This document shows, one piece after another, positions 26,789 through 34,276 of a stretch of 51,783 nt of DNA (positions are counted from its first letter, which is position 1; the number at the start of each line of letters is the position of its first letter). Made by a program: the position numbers and the translations under genes. This DNA is from Verrucomicrobiota bacterium (lineage in GTDB: Bacteria > Verrucomicrobiota > Kiritimatiellia > JAHIZV01). Where the stretch lies: the NCBI GenBank assembly GCA_018814445.1, contig JAHIZV010000131.1:1-51783 (forward strand), in the 5' to 3' direction. Under the pieces are notes generated by a model. That model saw only the letters and a list, made by a program, of their open reading frames with translations, was not told the DNA's origin and made no database searches.

Positions 26789-26935
26789 CGCCAGTCACAT
26801 GCCGTCGTCTCAACGACCGAGCCGAATACAACTCAGTTTCTCCGCTGATTGAATCGGCCCATCATAGACGCTCAGCATCCCTTTCTTTCCCCCGGCCGGC
26901 GACAGGTACCTGTGGATAACAAACTTTTCCAGACC

Positions 26936-26951
26936 CGCAACAGTGATGCCC
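26936..26951 (-). promoter_or_regulatory. Weak candidate sigma54 promoter for the ketosynthase operon
   Basis: Read on the minus strand the sequence is GGGCATCACTGTTGCG. The invariant GG and GC are present at the correct 10-bp spacing, but the flanking positions deviate from TGGCAC/TTGCW. It lies about 150 bp before the ketosynthase start, and an operator-like dyad sits just upstream of it. Confidence 0.35.
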
Positions 26952-26954
26952 CAC

Positions 26955-26970
26955 TGTTCAATTTTGTACA
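26955..26970. promoter_or_regulatory. Operator-like dyad, copy 1
   Basis: TGTTCAATTTTGTACA, an imperfect 6-4-6 palindrome, four bases upstream of the candidate ketosynthase promoter. It matches copy 2 at 13 of 16 positions. Confidence 0.6.
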
Positions 26971-27048
26971 TGAATCGCACAAAAGAGATGGAGTGGCAAC
27001 AAAAAAATCACGCAACTTTCGGCGTATGAAGGAGAGTTTGCGGGACTT

Positions 27049-27074
27049 AAAAAACATCCGGGCCTTGGGCCCGG
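27049..27074 (-). terminator. Intrinsic-terminator-like hairpin in the divergent regulatory region
   Basis: CCGGGCC (27058-27064) and GGCCCGG (27068-27074) form a perfect seven-bp stem with a three-base loop. On the minus strand it is followed after three bases by six T (27054-27049). It lies 260 bp upstream of the ketosynthase start, so it would end a leader or small-RNA transcript reading toward that gene. Confidence 0.55.
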
Positions 27075-27130
27075 TTCTTCCTATTCACTGAAGCCAGATT
27101 ATCACCAGGCCTGATTCCTGAACGCGTGAC

Positions 27131-27146
27131 GGTTCAATTCTGAACA
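27131..27146. promoter_or_regulatory. Operator-like dyad, copy 2
   Basis: GGTTCAATTCTGAACA, with the perfect inner inverted repeat GTTCA-N4-TGAAC. Confidence 0.6.
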
Positions 27147-27220
27147 TCCGATGGGGTGGGAGATGTATTGTGTCAGTCACTTCCTCCGAAGGGAGAGGCG
27201 ATAAACTCACATGGATAAAC

Positions 27221-27236
27221 TGTACAATAATGTGCA
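27221..27236. promoter_or_regulatory. Operator-like dyad, copy 3
   Basis: TGTACAATAATGTGCA, about 126 bp upstream of the start point expected from the sigma54 promoter at 27329, a normal distance for an activator site. Confidence 0.6.
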
Positions 27237-27250
27237 GAGTGTGTTAGCAA

Positions 27251-27266
27251 TGTTCAGCATTGTGCG
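27251..27266. promoter_or_regulatory. Operator-like dyad, copy 4
   Basis: TGTTCAGCATTGTGCG, exactly 30 bp from copy 3, so about three helical turns and the same DNA face. It overlaps a second perfect dyad CAATG-N5-CATTG (27248-27262). Confidence 0.55.
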
Positions 27267-27328
27267 CCTGTACCTTTGATATTGACACTCAAACTTATCG
27301 GGGTACTACATATTGTGTGCTTGGCGTT

Positions 27329-27344
27329 TGGCACATGGATTGCT
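27329..27344 (+). promoter_or_regulatory. Consensus sigma54 (-24/-12) promoter of the FadL-type gene
   Basis: TGGCACATGGATTGCT matches TGGCAC-N5-TTGCW at every defined position with the correct spacing. The expected start point is near 27355, giving an 86-nt leader to the ATG at 27441. An NtrC-family activator is encoded 6 kb away and operator-like dyads lie upstream. Confidence 0.85.
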
Positions 27345-27440
27345 ATGTTCTTTGACGCTGCGAGGTGCAGCACCTTCATCCGCGTTATGATGGGCGGCCT
27401 GGAGGAATCGGGGAGAACTGTGAGAAGTGGAGGGGGTTCT

Positions 27441-28712
27441 ATGAACTCACGTTCAGTTGTCGGTAGCAAGTTCGTCGCTGTGTTTGTCGGTCTGGTTGTG
27501 GTCTTCTTTGTGGCTGCAAGTATCGCGCAGGCGAACGGATTCAGAAATCCGCCCGGCGGCGCAGCAGCTGCGGGAACGGATGGCGGTAAGATCGCCTTCA
27601 TTGACGACGCATCCGCCGTGTCGCACAATCCTGCGAATCTGACGGAGATAGATCAGTCGGCGGCGATGGTTTCACTCACGTTCATTGACGGTAAAGCCGA
27701 GTTCGACTCGGCGTTCGGGCCTTCCGCGGAAACTGACAATGGCATTATCATTCTTCCAAACGTGTACGCGGTCTTTCCGGGCGAAGAAGGAAGCGGGCTG
27801 TCCTACGGCGTTGGTATCACGACGCCCTTCGGCCAGTCGACAACGTGGGAGAAAGATAGCTTCTTCAAAGGGATTGCGCCTTATTTTGCCGAAATCCAGG
27901 TGATCGATGTTATGCCGTCAGTCGCCGTGAAAATCACCGACGATCTGTCGGTCGGAGGCGGGTTCGACATCTACCAGTCAGAAATCAACATTCGCAGCAT
28001 CGTTCCATGGTCTGTTGCTCTTGGTCTGCCTCTTCCTGACGGCTCACTCAGACTGGAAGGCGATGGCGTGGGATACGGCGGGAACGTCGGCGTCACATGG
28101 AAAGTCGCCGAGAACCAGCGTCTGGCAGCAGCCTACCATGCCGGCTTCAGCATCGATTACGACGGGAATGCGGACCTGACCGGAGCGCCTGCGGGAATCG
28201 GAACTGTTCCGAAGAGTGACTTCGATACACAGATTGATTTCCCGGCCATGGCTACCATCGGCTACGGCATTCAACTCTCCGAGAAAGTCCAGGTCGGTGT
28301 TGACGTGGAATGGGTGGAATTCTCTGATTACGAGAGTCTGCTGGTCGGTTTGGGGGCGAACGATATCGCCGGACTCTTTCCGGCTGAGACGCCTCAGGAC
28401 TGGGACGACATCTGGACTGCGGGTATCGCCGGTTCCTGGCAGGTCAGCGATGAACTCGTGCTGAGGGCCAGCTACAAGTTCCTCGAAAGTCCCATTCCGG
28501 ATGATACGCATGCTCCAACTTTGCCCGATGCGGATAAGCACCTTGTAGCAGTTGGAGCCGGCTGGAATTCCGGCGGTCACACACTGGACGTGGCGTTCAC
28601 GCACAGTATCTTTGATGACCGGAATGTCACCGACAACCAGAACCCGGCGTATAACGGTGAATATGACCTGAGTTCGGAACTGTTGAGCGTTGCCTACAGC
28701 GTTTCGTTCTAA
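27441..28712 (+). CDS. FadL/TodX-type outer-membrane transport protein
   Basis: Outer-membrane beta-barrel of the FadL family, which lets long-chain fatty acids or other hydrophobic compounds cross. 423 aa from the ATG at 27441, which has GTGGAGGGGG upstream and starts a clear signal peptide (VAVFVGLVVVFFVAASIAQA). Longer frames from 27276 begin upstream of the sigma54 promoter. The mature N-terminus NGFRNPPGGAAAAGTDGG...IDDASAVSHNPANLTEI is the FadL hatch region (DDAS...NPA). Many amphipathic strands follow and the chain ends in the aromatic residue F (VAYSVSF), as barrels do. A receiver-kinase gene follows after 21 bp. Confidence 0.88.
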   Translation: MNSRSVVGSKFVAVFVGLVVVFFVAASIAQANGFRNPPGGAAAAGTDGGKIAFIDDASAVSHNPANLTEIDQSAAMVSLTFIDGKAEFDSAFGPSAETDNGIIILPNVYAVFPGEEGSGLSYGVGITTPFGQSTTWEKDSFFKGIAPYFAEIQVIDVMPSVAVKITDDLSVGGGFDIYQSEINIRSIVPWSVALGLPLPDGSLRLEGDGVGYGGNVGVTWKVAENQRLAAAYHAGFSIDYDGNADLTGAPAGIGTVPKSDFDTQIDFPAMATIGYGIQLSEKVQVGVDVEWVEFSDYESLLVGLGANDIAGLFPAETPQDWDDIWTAGIAGSWQVSDELVLRASYKFLESPIPDDTHAPTLPDADKHLVAVGAGWNSGGHTLDVAFTHSIFDDRNVTDNQNPAYNGEYDLSSELLSVAYSVSF

Positions 28713-28733
28713 TCCGGAAGAGCATAGAGGGAA

Positions 28734-29885
28734 ATGGACAAGATCCTCGTAATCGATGACGAGCTGGGGCCCCGCGAGAGCCTCAGGATTCTGCTCAAGA
28801 ACGACTACGAGATTCATTGTGCTGAGTCGGTTGAGGAGGGCGTGGACCTCCTCCGCCGACTCAATCCTGATCTGGTTATCATGGATATTCGAATGCCGAA
28901 AAAAGACGGCATTCAGGGCCTGGCTGAAATCCGTGAAATAGACCCCCTTGTTTCCGTGATCATGCTGACCGGATTCGGTGCTCTGGAGACGGCACAGAAG
29001 GCCCTGCGGCTGGGAGCAAATGATTATCTCAAGAAGCCTTTCGACACGGTCGAAATCATGGAGGTGATCAAACGCAATATCGATCGGACTCACCGTGAGC
29101 GACGAAAATCAAAAACATCCGACGAGCTCAAGAATCTCAATGTGCGGCTGGTTGAGGAACTGGCTGAGAAAGAGCGCATGGCCTCGCTCGGGCAGGCCTC
29201 GGCCGAGTTCATGCACGATCTGCGCAATCCCCTGACGATCATCGTCGGCTACGTGCAGCTGCTGGCCGATAAGATGACTCACCAGGATGACATGCCGGGC
29301 AGCGACGATGAAACCGGAGAGTATCTTGAGGTGATCGAGCAGAATGTCCGGCGATGTTACGAGATGGCTCAAATGTGGCAGGGCTATGCGAAGGGAGAGC
29401 GCGGCGCCTTGAAGCCGACACCTGTTGGTGACCTTATAAAGGATGTGGCCCGAAGCGTTGAACCGCTTGCAGCAGCCGCGCGGATCAAACTGGAGTATGA
29501 CGTTATCACAGAAGAGGATCTGGTCATGGCAGATGCCGCGCAGCTTCTCCGTGCGGTGCATAACATCCTCTCCAACGCCATTCATGCGGTGCCGAATGCA
29601 AACGGCACGATTCATATCTCTTGCCGGGAGGAAGGCCACTTTATCCGGATTCAAGTCGAGGATAACGGTGTCGGGATGAGTGACGAGGAACTGACAAAAG
29701 CCTTCGAGCCCTACTATACGACCAAGGAGCCCGGAAAAGGCACGGGGCTTGGTCTTCCGATTACGAAGAAGATCGTCGAGGAGCATAGCGGAGAACCGGA
29801 CGTGACAAGCGAGCAGGGCGTCGGGACGACCGTGACGATTCTTCTTCCTCTCATGAACAGCAAGGTGTCGAATCCGGCTGGATAG
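28734..29885 (+). CDS. Receiver-histidine kinase (response regulator fused to kinase)
   Basis: 383 aa: N-terminal receiver (1-120, ILVIDDELGPRESLRILL, phospho-acceptor in LVIMDIRMPKKDG, Lys in YLKKPFD), a coiled linker (about 120-150, RRKSKTSDELKNLNVRLVEELAEKERMASLG), HisKA with the H-box FMHDLRNPLTIIVGYV near 165, and HATPase_c (N-box AVHNILSNAIHAV, G1 DNGVGMSD, G2 GTGLGLPITKKIVEEHSG). No membrane helices. This layout suits a phosphorelay intermediate that is switched by an upstream kinase. It sits 21 bp after the fadL-type gene, presumably on the same sigma54-driven transcript, so it may close a feedback loop with the opposite-strand kinases (inference). Confidence 0.9.
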   Translation: MDKILVIDDELGPRESLRILLKNDYEIHCAESVEEGVDLLRRLNPDLVIMDIRMPKKDGIQGLAEIREIDPLVSVIMLTGFGALETAQKALRLGANDYLKKPFDTVEIMEVIKRNIDRTHRERRKSKTSDELKNLNVRLVEELAEKERMASLGQASAEFMHDLRNPLTIIVGYVQLLADKMTHQDDMPGSDDETGEYLEVIEQNVRRCYEMAQMWQGYAKGERGALKPTPVGDLIKDVARSVEPLAAAARIKLEYDVITEEDLVMADAAQLLRAVHNILSNAIHAVPNANGTIHISCREEGHFIRIQVEDNGVGMSDEELTKAFEPYYTTKEPGKGTGLGLPITKKIVEEHSGEPDVTSEQGVGTTVTILLPLMNSKVSNPAG

Positions 29886-29920
29886 TTATGCGCCTTCCGC
29901 GGTCGTTGGCACACCATGAT

Positions 29921-30039
29921 CGCGTCAGTGGGGCTGACATCCGGTCATCAGGTCACTTTGCGACCGTCGTTTCCGCCTCCGGACAGTATCCAGCATTTGA
30001 CGGATTAATGACAGGCGAAGCCAAATGACCACTGACGCG
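29921..30039. repeat. Inverted repeat in the gap before the flavoenzyme gene
   Basis: CGCGTCAGTGG (29921-29931) is repeated perfectly inverted as CCACTGACGCG (30029-30039). The 97 bp between carry degenerate GGTCATCAGGTCACTT and AATGACAGGCGAAGCC units. The whole 232-bp gap has no gene and looks like a dispersed intergenic repeat. Confidence 0.6.
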
Positions 30040-30117
30040 AACGCAGTGAGCCAATGATGGGACGTAAGCCCCACATTCACTCGACATCATCCGCGTAAAG
30101 TGTGAATAATCAACCCC

Positions 30118-31728
30118 ATGCAAGCTGATTGGGCCAAGGCTATATCTCGCTGGGCCGAAGCGATCGGGGCGGAGAAAGTCCTTCATGAGCCCGTAGACCT
30201 GGGTGTCTACGGGATGAACGTCACCGCTTCTTCGCGTGAGATTCCCGCCGTCCTGAAACCCGCCTCATCGGCCGAAGTGCGGGAGATCGTTGCGATAGCG
30301 AACGATTGCATGACTCCCATACACCCCATCAGCCGGGGCAAGAACTGGGGCCTCGGCTCCAGGCTTCCGCCCCAAAGCGGGACGGCCATTGTCGATCTGA
30401 GCGGAATGAACCGGATCATCGACGTCAATGTTGAGCAGGCCTACGCGGTGATTGAGCCGGGCGTAAGTCAGGGTGAGTTGTACGACTACCTGGTTGAGAA
30501 TGATCTGCCGCTTCTACTGAACGTCATTGGCTCCGGCAGAGATTCCAGTCTGATCGGCAACGCTCTCGAGCGCGGCATAGGCTACTTCGCCTGGCGGGCC
30601 TCGGCGCTGTCCGGACTCGAGGTCGTTACCGGGAGCGGGAGGATTCTTCGCACGGGTTACGGTCACATCTCCGACGACGTATTGACATACATACAGCCTT
30701 ACGGACTGGGCCCGTCCCTCGATGGCCTTTTCTCGCAATCGAACTACGGCATCGTGACGCGCGCGGGTATCTCTCTGATGCATAAGCCCGAAGCGCGTAT
30801 GTCCGTGATAGCGAAGATACAGGACCCCGCGCGTCTCGGAGATTTCATCAATGCGATGGCGAAACTGAAAAGGGCCGGCATCATTCAGACCATTGCGCAC
30901 ATCGCCAACCGGTACAGGACGGTGGACACCATGGCTCCTCTCGTATACGAGCATCTCCTTGCAGAAGGTCATGCGGAAGGCGGGGAACTGAGGGACCGGG
31001 TGTACGAGTTGATCGATGAAGAAGGCTTTGGCGCATGGAGTGCCGTGGCGGGGTTGATGGGGACGCGAAGAATGCTGAAGGCCGCGCAGAAGGAAATCCG
31101 TGCGGCTTTGAAAGGGATCGCGCGGCCGATGTTTCTGAACGACGACAGACTGGCTTTTGCCCGCAAACTGCTTTCGGCCTTCCGCTTCCTCCCGGGCGCC
31201 CGGAGAAAACTGGCGGTACTCAGTGCCGTCGCCCCGTTGTATGGCCTCTCCGCCGGCGTTCCGACCGACGGTCCCCTGAAAAGTCTGTATTGGAAAGCAG
31301 GTGAGAAGTGGCCCGCGGATGACCTGGAGCCCGATGAAAGCAATGCGGGGTTCATCTATGCTGTTCCTTTTTATCCAATGGATTCGCGAGTAATTGTAGA
31401 GGGCGTTGAGAAGGTCCGTGTGCTGACCGAAGAATTCGGGTTCGACCTTCAGATGACACTCAACATGGTCACGGCGAAGCTTATGGAGGGAGTCATCAGC
31501 GTATCCTTCAACCGCACTGACGCGGCGAGTTGTGTCGCGGCGCGAGACTGTATCGGGCGCATGCACAAGCTGTTTCGTGAACAGAACACGCTCCCGTACC
31601 GGCTTGATGTCGACCATATGCAGGAGTATCTCGATGAAAACGACCCGTTCTGGCAGACGACCCGCGAACTGAAGAAGATCTTCGACCCCAACGGCATCAT
31701 CTCACCCGGTCATTACAATCTCGTATGA
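30118..31728 (+). CDS. FAD-linked oxidase of the VAO/PCMH (4-cresol dehydrogenase-like) family
   Basis: 536-residue flavoenzyme. The PCMH-type FAD-binding domain (about 40-250) shows the family motif ISRGKNWGLGSRLPPQSGTAIVDLSGMNRIIDVN, with the EPGVSQGELYDYL stretch and GNALERGIGYFAWR. The C-terminal substrate-cap domain ends DPNGIISPGHYN, a typical VAO-family ending. Relatives oxidise phenolic side chains or alkyl groups with covalently or tightly bound FAD; the substrate here is unknown. There is no signal peptide. Its stop overlaps the MlaE start as ATGA, so it is translationally coupled to a lipid-transport operon, an unexpected partner. Confidence 0.85.
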   Translation: MQADWAKAISRWAEAIGAEKVLHEPVDLGVYGMNVTASSREIPAVLKPASSAEVREIVAIANDCMTPIHPISRGKNWGLGSRLPPQSGTAIVDLSGMNRIIDVNVEQAYAVIEPGVSQGELYDYLVENDLPLLLNVIGSGRDSSLIGNALERGIGYFAWRASALSGLEVVTGSGRILRTGYGHISDDVLTYIQPYGLGPSLDGLFSQSNYGIVTRAGISLMHKPEARMSVIAKIQDPARLGDFINAMAKLKRAGIIQTIAHIANRYRTVDTMAPLVYEHLLAEGHAEGGELRDRVYELIDEEGFGAWSAVAGLMGTRRMLKAAQKEIRAALKGIARPMFLNDDRLAFARKLLSAFRFLPGARRKLAVLSAVAPLYGLSAGVPTDGPLKSLYWKAGEKWPADDLEPDESNAGFIYAVPFYPMDSRVIVEGVEKVRVLTEEFGFDLQMTLNMVTAKLMEGVISVSFNRTDAASCVAARDCIGRMHKLFREQNTLPYRLDVDHMQEYLDENDPFWQTTRELKKIFDPNGIISPGHYNLV

Positions 31729-32513
31729 ACTTCCCGGCCACCATAGGAAAACGCGTCATTCAGGACTGGAGGTCCATGGCCCGAATCGCCGGCGTGATCG
31801 TGGCGGCGTTCTCGCTGGCTGTCCGGCCCCGGTACTGGACCCCCGCGGTGCGGAATGTGTTTTCGCGGCAGGTATTGTTCACGGGGTTTGAGGCCATACG
31901 CTTCATTTCTCTCATAGCTCTCGTGGTAGGTGTGTCGATCGTCGTTCAGGTGCAGGTGTGGGTCAGTAAAGTCGGCCAGTCAGCCTGGCTGGGTCCGATA
32001 CTCGTCGCCGTAATCATGCGCGAGCTGGGACCTCTGTTGACCAACTTCGTCATCATCGGCAGAAGTGGATCCGCAGTGGCCACGGAGTTGGCGAACATGA
32101 AAGTGCAGGGGGAAATCGACGTGCTCGACGCTCAAGGTCTCGATCCTTTCGTCTACCTCGTGCTGCCTCGCGTCATGGGCATGATGGTGTCCGTGCTCTG
32201 TCTGACTGTCGTGTTCATTGTCGTTTCTTTTGTCAGCGGCTTCGCAAGCGGAGTGGTCGTCGGGTCAAATACCGGTGCGCCACGGATGTTCATCGACAGT
32301 GTTCTGAATGCTGTTCAGCCGCGCGATATTTTCAGTCTGCTGACAAAGACGCTCGTGCCCGGTGTGCTGACGGGCGCTATCTGCTGCGTCGAGGGTCTGA
32401 GCGTGAAGGGCGCCGTAACGGAAGTGCCGCAGGCTACGACGCGCGCGCTGGTGAAGTCGGTTGGCGCACTCTTCGTGACGTCGGGGCTGGTGTCTTTGTT
32501 TACCTACTTATGA
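31725..32513 (+). CDS. mlaE: MlaE-type ABC permease of an MCE lipid-transfer system
   Basis: 262-residue inner-membrane permease. It has five or so membrane helices and the family signature GVSIVVQVQVWVSKVGQSAWLGPILVAVIMRELGPLLTNFVIIGRSGSAVATELANMKVQGEIDVL. It moves phospholipid or other lipids together with an MlaD ring and an MlaF ATPase. It overlaps the flavoenzyme gene by four bases and is separated from the ATPase-like gene by a 117-bp repeat-containing gap. Confidence 0.93.
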   Translation: MNFPATIGKRVIQDWRSMARIAGVIVAAFSLAVRPRYWTPAVRNVFSRQVLFTGFEAIRFISLIALVVGVSIVVQVQVWVSKVGQSAWLGPILVAVIMRELGPLLTNFVIIGRSGSAVATELANMKVQGEIDVLDAQGLDPFVYLVLPRVMGMMVSVLCLTVVFIVVSFVSGFASGVVVGSNTGAPRMFIDSVLNAVQPRDIFSLLTKTLVPGVLTGAICCVEGLSVKGAVTEVPQATTRALVKSVGALFVTSGLVSLFTYL

Positions 32514-32630
32514 ATACTGACAGCATAGCATGGAGCAGGGAGCATAGGGCAGAGGGACCGATTCCGGGCGCCCACACTCCCATACTCTCAGACTCTTATA
32601 CGCCCAGAGCCCGACGAAGGCGGTGCTGCC
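32514..32630. repeat. Low-complexity repeats between permease and ATPase-like genes
   Basis: The 117-bp gap holds imperfect AGCATGGAGCAGG / GAGCATAGGGCAG units (about 32527-32552) and a CACTCCCATACTCTCAGACTCT tract written in short alternating pieces (about 32575-32597). It interrupts an otherwise overlapping operon and looks like inserted dispersed repeat DNA. Confidence 0.5.
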
Positions 32631-33329
32631 ATGTCTGAATCCGTCCTCGAGTTCAGAGCTGTTGATCTTGACGTCGGCCCGCAGTACGACACCGGCATGA
32701 AGGGCATCAACTTTTACCTGCGGGAAGGAGAGTGCATCCTGATTTGTCTGGAGCAGAATGTGACGAATCTTCCTCTTGCCGACGCGGCGATGGGGCTTGT
32801 GCCCGCGGACGCCGGCACGATCCATTTCCGGGGAAAGCCATGGAGCGAGTTGAGCGCCGACGCGCAGGCCGCGGCCCGGGGCGTGATTGGAAGAGTGTTC
32901 TATGGCTCGGCGTGGATCAGCAATCTCTCCGTGGAAGAGAACGTGCTGGTTGCCCAGCGTCACCACACGAGAAGGCCGGAGAAGGAGTTGAAAGAGGAGG
33001 CCGAAGACCTCGCCCGGTCAGTTGGACTCGACATCATTCCCACCCGGCGTCCCGCATGGGTCAATCGCGCTGAACTCATGAAATCTCAATGGATAAGGTC
33101 CCTGCTCGGGAAGCGGACTCTCCTGATATTCGAGCAGCCCACGGCAAGGGCCGATGACGAGGATATACGTCGATTCGTTGAGCTTGTCTCGCGGGCGCGG
33201 GAGCGGGGATCCGCGGTCCTTTGGCTGACTTCGGACATGCGGGTGTGGAATAATTCGTCGCTTTCAATTGACCGAAGATATACAATGCTCGGCACAAAAA
33301 TGCAGGAAACGGGCGGGTCTGGAATATGA
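32631..33329 (+). CDS. MlaF-like ABC ATPase homologue with all nucleotide motifs lost (pseudo-ATPase)
   Basis: 232-residue protein in the MlaF position between MlaE and MlaD. Overall spacing follows an ABC ATPase: beta-strand EGECILIC then helix, GTIHFRGKPWSEL, SVEENVLVAQR, VNRAELMKSQWIRSLLGKRTLLIFEQPTA, GSAVLWLTSDM. Every catalytic element is altered. The Walker A position (residues 40-48) reads LEQNVTNLP with no Gly-rich loop or Lys. The LSGGQ position reads VNRAELMKSQ. Walker B ends FEQ instead of DE. The H-loop His is Ser (LTSDM). The frame is intact and its stop overlaps mlaD (ATGA), so it is maintained. ATP binding seems unlikely; it may act as a scaffold or use another ATPase. Confidence 0.82.
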   Translation: MSESVLEFRAVDLDVGPQYDTGMKGINFYLREGECILICLEQNVTNLPLADAAMGLVPADAGTIHFRGKPWSELSADAQAAARGVIGRVFYGSAWISNLSVEENVLVAQRHHTRRPEKELKEEAEDLARSVGLDIIPTRRPAWVNRAELMKSQWIRSLLGKRTLLIFEQPTARADDEDIRRFVELVSRARERGSAVLWLTSDMRVWNNSSLSIDRRYTMLGTKMQETGGSGI

Positions 33330-34276
33330 CGCAACCATTGAAATTCAGGTATGTAAACGAGATCGTGGGCGGGTTCATCCTGCTCGTGCTGATTGTCCTT
33401 CTTGCAGGCATATACCTGGCTGGTAAGGCCCAGGGCTGGTTCGAACCTACGCTGATTCTGCGGACCCAGTTTCATGAAGACGGCGCCTTCGGGTTGAAAG
33501 AAGGGGCCGAAGTTCATGTACTCGGGACGCTTGTCGGGACCGTGTCCCGCATCGAGCCGGGCGAAAGCGGACAGATGGAAGGTAAACTCAGAATCCGCGG
33601 GGACTTCGCCCGCTATATCCGTTCGGACTCCGTGGCGATCGCAAAGAAGAAGTTTGCCGTCGCCGGCGATTCCTACATCGAGATTACCCGCGGAAAGGGT
33701 GCAGAATTGCCTTCTGACGATCCCTTTATTGAATGCAGAAAGGACACGGAGATTACCGAACGTGTCGAAGAGGTTGTCGAGCAGGTGCGCGCGGAAATAC
33801 TTCCCGCTCTTGAGCAGCTCCGCAAAGCGCTCGAAGAGTACACGGGGTTGGCGCAGGATCTGCGTGATAAAGACGGCAGTCTGCAACAGCTTTTTGCGCG
33901 GCTGGACCGCATTGCCGAAGGTCTTGAAAAGGGCGAGGGCACGGCCGGCCGGCTTCTGCGCGATCCGGACGTGGCGGAGGGCGTGGCACAATCAGTTCAA
34001 AAACTCAACGCGTCGCTTGCCGATGTACAGATGAGCGTGAAAGACCTCCGAGAGGTGACAGCGCAACTGCCGAAAATGACACGAACGATCAGCGGTGAAA
34101 TCGATCAGCTTCCCGACGTGGTTCTGGAAGCCAGAAGAACGATGGATGAGGCGAATCGCCTGCTGGCCGGGTTGCAGCGTCACTGGCTTATACGAAAATA
34201 TGTCGATGAAGCGTCCGAAGCATCTGAAAACGTCTCGGCGAGTGATGTGATCGGACTGGGGGGGGCCATACGTTGA
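33326..34276 (+). CDS. mlaD: MlaD-type MCE domain lipid-transfer protein
   Basis: 316-residue protein with one N-terminal membrane helix (GGFILLVLIVLLAGIYLAG), a periplasmic MCE domain (about 45-125, TQFHEDGAFGLKEGAEVHVLGTLVGTVSRIE) and a long C-terminal helical region (about 140-290) that should form a coiled tube or shaft (VEEVVEQVRAEILPALEQLRKALEEY and following). It is the substrate-binding ring subunit in Mla-type transport. Overlaps with the genes on both sides show one operon. It is longer than the simple E. coli MlaD because of the helical tail. Confidence 0.92.
   Translation: MTQPLKFRYVNEIVGGFILLVLIVLLAGIYLAGKAQGWFEPTLILRTQFHEDGAFGLKEGAEVHVLGTLVGTVSRIEPGESGQMEGKLRIRGDFARYIRSDSVAIAKKKFAVAGDSYIEITRGKGAELPSDDPFIECRKDTEITERVEEVVEQVRAEILPALEQLRKALEEYTGLAQDLRDKDGSLQQLFARLDRIAEGLEKGEGTAGRLLRDPDVAEGVAQSVQKLNASLADVQMSVKDLREVTAQLPKMTRTISGEIDQLPDVVLEARRTMDEANRLLAGLQRHWLIRKYVDEASEASENVSASDVIGLGGAIR

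Noticed and set aside
26849-27091. Open frame of 80 codons on the plus strand in the divergent regulatory region
   Set aside because: No recognisable family or ribosome-binding site, it crosses the hairpin and operator 1, and its composition is like non-coding DNA.
27282-27310. A sigma70 promoter from the perfect TTGACA at 27282-27287
   Set aside because: No good -10 hexamer at 16-18 bp; the adjoining sigma54 match is far better.
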